Assembly: GCF_030272615.1 (NCBI RefSeq)
Contig: NC_081409.1
Span: forward strand, 880,059,220-880,123,219
Direction: 5' to 3'
DNA length: 64,000 nucleotides
Source: Cryptomeria japonica
Taxonomy: Eukaryota > Streptophyta > Pinopsida > Cupressales > Cupressaceae
Part shown: positions 36,216 to 45,329 of the stretch, piece by piece
Position numbering within the stretch: the first letter of the stretch is position 1
Layout: each line of letters begins with the position of its first letter
Made by a program: the position numbers and the translations under genes
The notes under the pieces: model-generated
Databases searched by the model: none
What the model was told of the DNA's origin: nothing
What the model saw: only the letters and a program-made list of their open reading frames with translations

Positions 36216-36480
36216 TTATTCCACATACAATTGCAATGACACCATATTCAATGTTCTACCCTTATACTTAGTGTTGTTTATGTAACAATGATTACTTGGC
36301 TTGAATTTTACTCCAATCTTTAGTCTAAATGCATCTGGAATATTCGCTCCTAACACCAGATGCCTCTCCTTTGACAACTCCTCCTCCATGGCTTTGACAT
36401 CTCCAAAACAAGAGTAGTGATAATTTTCCAAAATATTGTTGAACGATCTTCGTGATTTACTACCATGAACAAAATACTTG
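36216..36480 (-). pseudogene. Unrecognised protein fragment beside copia B
   Basis: About 88 minus-strand codons upstream of a TAA at 36216-36218. They include KYFVHGSKSRRSFNNILENY, HYSCFGDVKAMEEELSKERH and FRLKIGVKFKPSNHCYINNT. The composition is that of an ordinary soluble protein rather than a transposon polyprotein or an AT-driven frame. It stops at the copia B LTR, as if the LTR had landed in or beside a coding exon. I do not recognise the family. The rest of 35953-36215 shows nothing definite. Confidence 0.4.
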
Positions 36481-36486
36481 AAAGGT

Positions 36487-37701
36487 TGATAATAAATTTC
36501 TTAGACAATTCATATACAAGGAGAACACTAAGAGGGGGGTGAATAAGTTTTCCACAAGTATAACAATTAATGAAAATCATAAACCTTATACCTGAGCACA
36601 ATAAGAATAGTACAGTAAAAGTTAAAGCATGAAAGCACAGTACAGATAACACCAATATTTTTGTTGTGGAAAACCTAGTTAAGAGAAAAACCACGATGGG
36701 AAACCCTACCCAAAGTCAGATAATACTTCTACAGTAGTATGTGAAATATTACAATGGGGATTGCACTTGCCATCAAGACAGCCTCCTAGAGTGCACTACT
36801 CATCACGAAAGGAAGTCTCACTGACTTCTATAAACATTGGACTACAATCTAGAGAAAACTAACTGTGAATATAGCATCTCCTAATGCTAGATATAGTTTT
36901 GGTTAAGCACAGATGTCCGCCTTGCAATACCAAATCCTTCACAAACCTTTGTTGAATGATATAACACTATTTGCACATAAGAATTTCTCTAATAATATGG
37001 ACATAACCATACTGATACACAAATTACATGAATAAGTCACCTATAAATATAGATCATCAACCTTATTAACAAGGTTAGCTAAACCCTAAACCCAATAACC
37101 CATAATTACAAACATTACACCACACGATACCACCAGACCAATATTATGATTTACATTACATAGCATGGACCTAATTAAGATTCCCAAACAATTATATCCA
37201 CCAAAAATTCCACTAAGACCAAAATCCAACACATTTCACCAACCGGTAGAAACCCCTAGTGCAATAACACAAAATAACCACCAAGATCCAAATAGGACCA
37301 CCAAATTAGCACACCAGCCAATGCGAAGCCACCAAAAAATTAGAAAACGATCAAGAAAATATTCAACATGATAGAAAGCATTTCCATAAGCCAAACCAAA
37401 ACCAATTAATCGAAACATAAAATATCACCAACTGATATTGTTAACTAGTACTAGAAATATCAACCAGTAAACAAAAACATAAGCGATAGATTCTGGAGAA
37501 CTAAATAATGCACCAACTTAATATGAAAAGAATATGAAAATGCCAAATAACTAGCCAAAACCGAATCCACTAGTCTGATCATACCGGATCATAATCTCTG
37601 ATAACCAAGTCCAACCGGAACAGGTCCAATCGGGACCATATCTAATTGTGACACAATGTTGACATCAATGAAAACACATAATCAAATGCTGCATATTGCC
37701 A
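36487..37701 (-). repeat. 3' LTR of copia B
   Basis: In plus orientation it starts TGATAATAAATT and ends CATATTGCCA, parallel to the ends of copia A's LTR (TGATAACTCAAT, ATAATGCCA). It shares internal landmarks such as AGAGGGGGGTGAAT and GTGGAAAACC. The lower edge is set by this comparison and could be off by some bases. Confidence 0.7.
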
Positions 37702-37839
37702 ACAATATCCCCCTTTGGCATTGATGGCAACATTGAATGTGAAAAACATCCAAGTGCCAAGGAATGCCAACAATCTCCCAAAACATCCAAAAAGATCTGA
37801 AATAACTCCCCCTAATATTTTTAGTTTTTCACATGAACA

Positions 37840-38472
37840 TGATAACTCAATGATGAATAGTTAGTACCAAACTGGTACTGAGAGGGGGGGTGAATTAGTA
37901 TAGACAAAAACACTTTCCTCAAACCGGTTAGACAGTAAACACTGCAAATGAACTCTAACACCGGTCTAAAACAGAGTACAACCGGTAAAGCTAAGAATGA
38001 CTGTGACAAGCATTAGACGGTTGATACTTATCTTTTCATACAATCTAATACTTCATTTCCATTTCACCCTAGTGCATGAATAGGCAATCTATCATCAAAA
38101 TATATAAACAGCTAGATCAACATGATTTACCTTCAGACACAAATCACTTGAACCATCACATGAAAAACATCACACATGACACACAAATTTTTCATGTGGA
38201 AACCCAACTAGGAAAAACCATGGTGGGGATGAATACCCACAACCTATTTTGAACTCTTTAGAAGTCCGCTTTGTTAGGAGCCTTGTCCGGTTAAAGACTG
38301 ATACAATAGGTTCTGTTAGGAACTGATCTTGTTAGGGATCACCCGGTTAAGGGATGGCTAGAATACTCGGTTAAGGGTTAAACCCTGTTAAAGGTTACCT
38401 TCTTAGATGATTTCAAGAACTCAATGGTTTTGAGTCACCCTGTCAAAGGATTTATAGTAAGCCAGTTAAAGC
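37840..38472 (-). repeat. 3' LTR of copia A, lower part
   Basis: 633 bp matching the first 633 bp of the 5' LTR (plus orientation). It ends in AAAGC (38468-38472), the target duplicated when element D inserted. It is rich in CGGTTA words (for example 37924, 38287, 38343). Confidence 0.92.
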
Positions 38473-39252
38473 TGTAGACACTCAAAATTGTCATGTCTAA
38501 TTAAATAAATATTTTATTTATTTAATTATCTAAGCCTAATTCTTCTATTAATTAAATAAATCTTTATTTATTTAATTAATTCATTTATCCTCTTCTAGCC
38601 TTATTTCTCATTTAAATAAATACATTTATTTATTTAAATTATCCCTTTCCTAAATTAAATAAATATTTTATTTATTCAATTATCCTACTTCTTCTATTAA
38701 TTAAATAAATCTTTATTTATTTAATTAATTCATTAGCTTTTTCTACACATGACACATGTCATTCATCTCTTAATTTCTACACTACCTACCTCTTTCATTA
38801 TTTTATTATTTCTTCTACCTGCCCTCTAATCTTAGCCGACCTCTCTTTTTTACACCTCTCAATCTTATCCCTCCATTTCATATTGTGTCTTCTATTTAAG
38901 GAGATGCCTTCTTCATTATAAAACCCTAATGATGCATTCTAACAACTTGATCAATTGACTATACTACGATCCTACTTGCAACCACATTTCGTTCTTTGTT
39001 GAGCTCTTGTGCATATAAAAATCTGAGAGCAAATATATCAAGAAAGATCAATGGAGATAGGAAGAATGGAGATCAAAACCCTATTGGACATGTGATGGTA
39101 TAATCTTTGTGATTTTGTTTTATTTTGCATTGTCTTAGGTAATCTTCATATGTTATGGTGGATCTTTGTTGATTGTTAGGCTAGGGTTTTGTGGTTGGAT
39201 TCATTTAGCCTTTCAATATTGTTATTATTGTTATCCATTTTCACCATATACA
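38473..39252 (+). repeat. 5' LTR of element D
   Basis: Begins TGTAGACACTC and ends CACCATATACA. Its first 270 bp contain five AT-rich palindromes of the form AATTAAATAAAT...ATTTATTTAATT. A TATA box lies at 38917. Confidence 0.95.
38917..38923 (+). promoter_or_regulatory. TATA box in the element D LTR
   Basis: TATAAAA in the context TCATTATAAAACCC, 444 bp into the LTR and present at the matching place in the 3' LTR. It is the best candidate core promoter for the element transcript. Confidence 0.6.
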
Positions 39253-39255
39253 TTT

Positions 39256-39273
39256 TGGCACGCCCGGTGGGAC
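39256..39273 (+). promoter_or_regulatory. Primer binding site of element D
   Basis: TGGCACGCCCGGTGGGAC, 3 nt after the LTR end. It starts with the required TGG. A decayed relative occurs at 8198-8222. tRNA not assigned. Confidence 0.8.
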
Positions 39274-39379
39274 TCTTGTCCCTTTGCATTTAACCTTTTT
39301 GTTGCAGATTTTGTGTTTTTGAAGTTGCAGATTGGACATTTTTCGACGACATTTTAGGTTTTTCCACGTCTGCGAACTT

Positions 39380-39625
39380 TCAGATTGCGTCTTTGATTTT
39401 TAGGTGCGTCTGCAGAATCTGAAATCGCGTCTATGTTTTTGACAAGTTTTATTTTGCAGGTCTCAGATAGGGGCGTCTGTGTTTCATAAGCACGTCTGTG
39501 TTGTTTCTGCTCACGTCTATGTCAGATAAGGGCATCTGTGTTTTTTGGTCGCGTCTGTGAAACACAGAACCGCGTCTGTGTCATACAGACGCATCTGTGT
39601 CGGGGGTAACAGTGTCTGTGTTTTT
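39380..39625 (+). repeat. GCGTCTGTG word cluster in the element D leader
   Basis: About eleven copies of a degenerate word centred on (G/A)CGTCTGTG (variants GCGTCTATG, GCATCTGTG, GTGTCTGTG) occur every 20-30 bases. The frame is not kept between them, so the repetition is not coding. Confidence 0.85.
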
Positions 39626-41650
39626 GACTGTTTCGAAATTTTAAAATTTTCATTGATTTGGTTTTTGGATTTTGCACTTAGGGTTTCAGATCTGGTTTAT
39701 TTTTGGACTAATCCTTTCAGATCTAGCTAACTAAGTTTGTGCAGCTTGTTTTGGAAGCAAAACGTTTTTGTTGAAGGCCCCTCTTTCACAAAGTCTTTTG
39801 GGTTTCTAAAATTTACCTAACTTGTGTGCTTGCAGGAAGGGGTGATCATTTGAAACAATCCAAACTACTAATAAATCTTTGTTGTAGGTCCTTGGCAAGG
39901 GTTTTTGGATTTTTGTTGTGTGCCTTGTTTTCATAGATTAGCAAACACTTCCATTGGTGCACTAAAATTGAATCATTGTCTTTTGTGTCTTGAGCAATAG
40001 GCTCTTTTTGTTTAATCTTTAGAGGGCCTATCTTCCAGTGTGGTCATTAGGACTACTAGTGAGAAGAGAATGACACAAGTGATAGCAAAAGAAAAGCCAT
40101 CTTCTTCCAAACCACTATAAATAAATGTATTCATGGTGAAAACTATGAATAACGTGTGCTGATTAGTTTAACCAACACTATGTCTCCCCATAAACCCGTT
40201 TGATCAAATTTATTTGATCATTTGTAGGGCGTAACCCCTACCAGTTGGGAGCCTTCTGTATTTACAGAGCTGAAAGTGCCGCATGTATGGCCACATGAGC
40301 GGATACCCTTACTAGCACCTTTTTGTTTTAGAAGCCCAAATCCTTCTAGTTGTTGAGGCAGGAGGTCGGACCTCTGGTAGCGGCCCACACACATACGGTT
40401 CTTAGTAGAGATACAAAGTTCACCATGGGGAGTTTTCATGGGGACTGATGCTTGGCTGACCCAAGAAGTGAGTGCCGAGGGTGGAGCCAGTGAGGTCAAG
40501 CATCTAAGTATCCACTCTGAATAGCGTAGCCTCAGGGGTAAAATCCTATGTGGGATCAACAACTATTGTCTTGGCTAGCCATAAGAATTGTGTTTGTCTT
40601 ATGTTAAACATTCAAACATTCAAGACCAAACAACAAAACATTGTGTCTTTTGTGTCTTCAAGTGTATGCAAAACATTTTACATCAAACAACACACTTTTG
40701 GAGTCTAAACACTTGCAAACATTGAGTCCTCATCAACATTGTGACCACAATCAAAATTTGACTTATACAAGTGACAAGAGACACTAAACTTGAGGACTAC
40801 AGTGGATGTTGGTGTCGAGTCTTGGTTTTCTTTTGATTTTATCTTTTGGTGACATGTCTTTTATCTTTTCCAGGATGTCTTTGACTAGAAAGGCGAGGAT
40901 GGGGTATCGTCACTTATTTACTTTGCTGTCTATGGATTGTCTCTTAGTAATGCTATGACTTGTCCAAGGATATGAGGACACTGTGAGTCTAGTATGAACT
41001 GGGGCATTCCTTGTTTGTGACTGTCTTATCTCCATGCAAATGGGTACAATGACTTTCTGGGTTGAACATATGCCTCGATTGTCATAACCTATTTTGTCAT
41101 AATAAAGCTCAATGATGATAATGCACAAGAAGCTCTTTCACATTCATATCTTCTGTCTTTCATCCCCCTTTCTTGATTGACTTCCATCGTCCTTCTTGAG
41201 TCCACATAGCCTGCTATCACATGATTGAGTATAATGACACACCAAAAATATTTGCATTTCATGTAGTTTGCACTTGCATTTCCACATATAAGCATTTCAT
41301 ACATACATATAGATATCACAATTGCATCAAATCCTACACACAACACTTGTTAGCACAATTTACATTTGCATTATCATATTCATCTGTATTTCATACATTC
41401 ACATTTGCATCATGCATACACATATAAAACATAAAAGAACAAAAATATTGCATTGCATCATATACATATTTGCATCCATATCATAAGCATCACATAAGAA
41501 CATCGCATTACATAGGTACACATGCATATAGCTGCAGCAAAAATGAATCATCTCATATATATAATCAAAAGTGTCATGATACAATGATGTCAAAAATCAT
41601 ATGGCTACAATCACCCGCAGGTGTCTACAATACAAAAAAAAAATGGTACA
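39626..41650 (+). other. Element D leader, non-coding
   Basis: 40196-40560 is a less AT-rich block with several short G/C words (GGGCGTAACCCC, GGTCGGACCTC, CCTCAGGGGTAAAAT) and no ORF on the sense strand. It looks more like a structured leader than a gene. At 40875-40958 a 27-codon frame starting MSLTRKARMGYRH follows TTTTCCAG and may be a vestige of a gag start. 41250-41520 is CA/AT-rich with many CATTTGCAT-like words. Confidence 0.5.
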
Positions 41651-41678
41651 AATACTGATACAAGGGAGCCCTTTATGG

Positions 41679-42674
41679 CTATGATGAACTCCCTCCCTCG
41701 GAGCCGCCTGGCCTCAACGGAATCTGAGCCCTAGAAGGACCCGCCCCAGGATCATCCTGCTTGTCCCCCCTATCGGGTGGTGGTGGAGGACCCATGACCC
41801 CACCACTCGATGCCTGTCTCCTCCGACTCCCTCCCGTAGCTGTCGCTGTACGTGATGGTCTATGGAAGCTCCTCGCCTGCTGATCTGCTGGCACGACACC
41901 ATAATATAGGTCCCTCCAGTAGGCAATCTCCTCTTTGGCTCGCAGGACATATGCGTAGACTGCTCCTGTGTCCTCCGCCACCTGCCTCCCTGCCCTCAGC
42001 GTTGTCTCAGCCTCCGTGTAGCGCTGAATCGCCTGATCCCTCTCCCGCTCAGTATCCCTGAGCCTGATCCTGAGTCAGTCCCTCTCCCTCTCCAGATCCT
42101 GGATCTCATCTGCCTAGCCCTAGTAGATCTCCCTGAGCTCAATCAGCTCATCCTCCTCTAGATCCCAACCCTCTACCTCTGCCTGTGGCTCTCCCTCTGC
42201 GGGTGCCTGCCCCTGTACCTGTCCCTGTGCCTCTATTGGTGCCTGAACGGGTATCTGTCTCAGTACATGCCTAGGTCCCTATACCTGTCCCTGTCTCCAT
42301 CCCTGCTCCTGTGCCTGTACTGGCACCTGTCCCTGTACCTGTCCCTGTCTCTGTCCCTGTTCTCTAGGACCCTGTGTTGCTGGTACCTGCAGGGGCAATC
42401 CACCGCGACCCCTCACCACCTGGGCCTGTCCCTCCTATCCACCCTCCATCCGAGGTGCCACCCTCCTCTCCCCAACTACTCCCCTCCGCCTTCGTCGGCC
42501 TTGGCCTCCATCACCCCCACCATCATCATCATCATCTCCTCCTCCATCTCCCTCCAGTAGCTCTCTTGGATCTGTCAATCGCGGGAATGGATGCTCGGCC
42601 CAATATGCTGAATACTCTGCATCCATCCCGACGTCCTCGATCTCTGGCCACATATCCCAGGGTAGGGGCACCAT
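41679..42674 (-). pseudogene. PMD gene, C-terminal part, separated by element E
   Basis: Continues the antisense gene on the far side of element E. 42674-42435 begins MVPLPWDMWPEIEDVG with EYSAYWAEHPFPRL, then a Gly/Asp run and an Arg run. After a TAG (42435-42437) a low-complexity Gln/Gly/Val segment comes from CCTGTCCCTGTA-type 12-bp repeats (42180-42380). 41981-41679 holds AYVLRAKEEIAYWRDLYYGV, a coiled helix, and a Pro/Gly/Ser-rich tail. Both open pieces are in the same frame. Confidence 0.65.
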
Positions 42675-42749
42675 CTCTGCCAGCTATGTCAGTGCCTGAT
42701 CATATGACAATAAAGGCCCGAACTACGCCTGATCCCTAACTGTACGGGC

Positions 42750-44020
42750 TGTAAAGCGGAAAATCGCGATCGAACCCTAGTTGCTCTCCCCTCTTCCAAC
42801 TCCAAGGAGAGAGAAGGGAGATTCACTAGGGTTGATGATTTTCACTTAGGGGAGAGACTTTACATTCAAAAGAGGGGTTGAAACCCACAAGATCCAATCC
42901 CACAAAATGCAAGATTGGATGCTGAATGTGTTTCAAGGGTTAAGAAAGCAAGGCTACCCTCTTTTGTAAAGAATGTTGATAGAAGAATTAAGCTAAGCAT
43001 GCATAGAAAGTGACAAAGATTCACTTATAAACTGAGATAGGGATATAGGATGAAGCTGCGGACCTGGAATTAGCAGTAAAATGTTGATACGGCACTTTCC
43101 TGCAAATTTGAGCAAAAGTTGTCGGGACGATGGCGCCCGAGCGCCACGGTCCTCCGAAAAATCCGCGGAACGAAGGGGGATCTGTTCGTCTCTGCACAAG
43201 GATTCCAGATCTTCAATTTCAGCCGCGTACCTGCAACCTACACATAGAAAAGCGAAGACGATTGGGGGGTTAGGGATTAGGGGTTTGCCTTTAGGTCAAA
43301 CCCTGGTTTTGGAATTAACCAAGAAATGAGCAATGCTGTAAATGTAAATGTCTGTAATGTAAAACAAGTACTAATACCTTGTTGTAAGGATGTTTGTATC
43401 CTTATGTGCGAAGGTATAGATGTTGTATGTTGTATGTTGTAGTAGTATGTAGTAAGTGATCTCCTCTTCAATGGTTGAATCCTTGTCTTGAATGCAACAC
43501 TTAGCCTTGAATGGAGACTTGAAATGATCAATTGCTTGAAGGAATGCTTGAATGCTTGAATGCTTGAGTATAATTTCCACGCCTTTTCCACATATGTCCT
43601 TCTTACCCAAATGGGAGAGGCAAATGTAGTTTATATACTTGTCATTTAGGGCTGATAGACTGATTTTCCCGACCTTAGGCCGACCAGGAAAGATAATTTT
43701 CCAATTTGCAAACATAAAGACCCGAAGTCCAAAAGAGATCGGGCCCAAAATAGGACCCAGGGACCAGGGCGCTGGGTGCCATGGTCTTGGGGACCAGGGC
43801 GCTGGGCACCCTGGTCCTGAGGGACCAGGGAGCTGGGCGCTCTGGTCCCACCTCCCGGGACAGCAGGGTGCAAAGGAGGCTCAGGCCAGGGTGCAGGAAA
43901 ATGCAGTTTTCAGTGTCATAATCAGGTTTCGGGGTCTCCATTCAGGTTGCGTGTTGCATCGCCATCGTGAAGACCGAAATGCAGTCAAAATTGCAAGTGT
44001 CACAATTTTAGGACGCTACA
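42750..44020 (-). repeat. 3' LTR of element E
   Basis: Plus-orientation ends TGTAAAGCGG and GGACGCTACA. It contains a run of three G/C-rich hairpins at about 43758-43850 built from GGACCAGGGCGC...GCGCC-TGGTCC, and a related unit at 43116-43147. Confidence 0.94.
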
Positions 44021-44035
44021 TTTAGCCCCCACTTT
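44021..44035 (-). promoter_or_regulatory. Polypurine tract of element E
   Basis: Minus strand AAAGTGGGGGCTAAA directly before the 3' LTR. Mostly purine with two pyrimidine positions. Confidence 0.75.
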
Positions 44036-44760
44036 AGCGGGAGTATGTATGCTCATACTTCCAGTAAAGTACAAGGAAACAACATTGAAAGACTTTCACC
44101 ACGTCAAGGAGGCAAGATACACCAAGCCCCCAGTGGACTAAGGATCTTATGACTTCGATTGACAAAGTAAAAGGGAAGATCACGAGGGAGAACCATGACT
44201 GTCAGTAGTAAGGTTCCCTCACTATGAGTCATGCAAGAAAGATATCAAAAATTTTCAAGGCAAAGCTAAATTTGTCAAGAAATTTTCAAGTATCTTGAAA
44301 AGATATGGACGGGATGTATGCCCCCCTACGTTAAAGCGATCGCACACGCCTCACCGGGGGTGATTGCTTTAAGGTAGTGATACATATAAGAAATGAGAAA
44401 GGAAAGGAGCATGTTATCACAAGGATTTAGCCCCCAAGTGTGAGATAAACCCAAGGATAATAGACACAAAACACAAAGCACGAGGTGACTTCGCTTTCCT
44501 CGGGGTCAGTATGCTGTATGATAATTCATGTATATCATATGTATGTATGCATAATTGTTCTTCATTCCCCAATCAAGGAAGGTCACCGAGAAGAAGGGAA
44601 CACATGTGTCTTTTGAGTCAACATGAGAGAGATCGAGAGATCTCAATGCTTTGCATCGTCCTCAAGTAGACAACACTAAGGACAACAAATAGAAGAATGA
44701 GAATAACACATAGAAGAAGTAACGAAAGAGAGGGGGAGAGAATTTGCTATGCTAATGTAA
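44036..44760 (-). other. 3' untranslated region of element E
   Basis: No ORF. It contains a 13-bp paired stem, TTAAAGCGATCGC (44331-44343) with GTGATTGCTTTAA (44360-44372). Confidence 0.55.
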
Positions 44761-45189
44761 CTAGTCTAGCACATCATCTACCCCCCGATCTTGCTGATCA
44801 ATGTTTCGGGAAGGCAGGGAACACGCTAGAGGAGGAACATCCAACACAGCAGATGGAGCTATCACAAGATCCAAACAAGGGCTATGTTCATGTTCCAAGC
44901 CACGTTGTTCTTGTCTAGGAGCTAGGATAAGTGCTTTAGAAAATTCATTAGATAAATGGTTATCAATATCAACAAGTTCATATTCACTATCAGAATGAAC
45001 AGGAGAAGTAGCATTTTCATTATGAATAACATTTTCATCTATATCATCATCAAGATTTATAAAAATAGGGTCTTTAATTCGCATAGGATCAAGACCATCA
45101 TGCATCTTATGTTTTGGAGATTTCGGCTCAATCGTCGGCTGAGGAGAAAATGGAATAATGCTTGTTGAAGGTGTTTTTGGAGATTCCAA
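44761..45189 (-). pseudogene. Downstream continuation of the element E ORF
   Basis: After the TAA at 45330 the same frame continues with a basic stretch, KTRRNWSARERRRKHRLRA (about 45210-45260). A shifted frame then gives 142 codons rich in Ser, Pro and acidic residues (45189-44761). This may be the original C-terminus of the gag-protease protein, separated by two stops and a frameshift, or an unrelated tail. No enzyme motif seen. Confidence 0.45.
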
Positions 45190-45329
45190 AGTTTGAAAGC
45201 AGCTGCTTGAGCTCTAAGACGATGCTTTCGTCGGCGTTCACGTGCAGACCAATTTCGTCTAGTCTTAGTAGGAAGTGAAGAAGATTGAGGAGGAGGAATG
45301 TTCTCATCCTTAGCACTTGGGTGTTTAGG

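Noticed and set aside
40877-40958. Small protein starting MSLTRKARMGYRH
   Set aside because: Only 27 codons in the element D leader; kept as a possible gag vestige and not called as a gene.
42267-42739. Plus-strand Pro/Ser/Leu-rich ORFs
   Set aside because: Shadows of the antisense PMD C-terminal region and its 12-bp CCTGTCCCTGTA repeats.
43277-44025. Several ORFs of 75-128 codons inside the element E LTRs, present again at 49922-50748
   Set aside because: They exist on both strands in the LTRs, overlap one another, and encode low-complexity text from the hairpin units.
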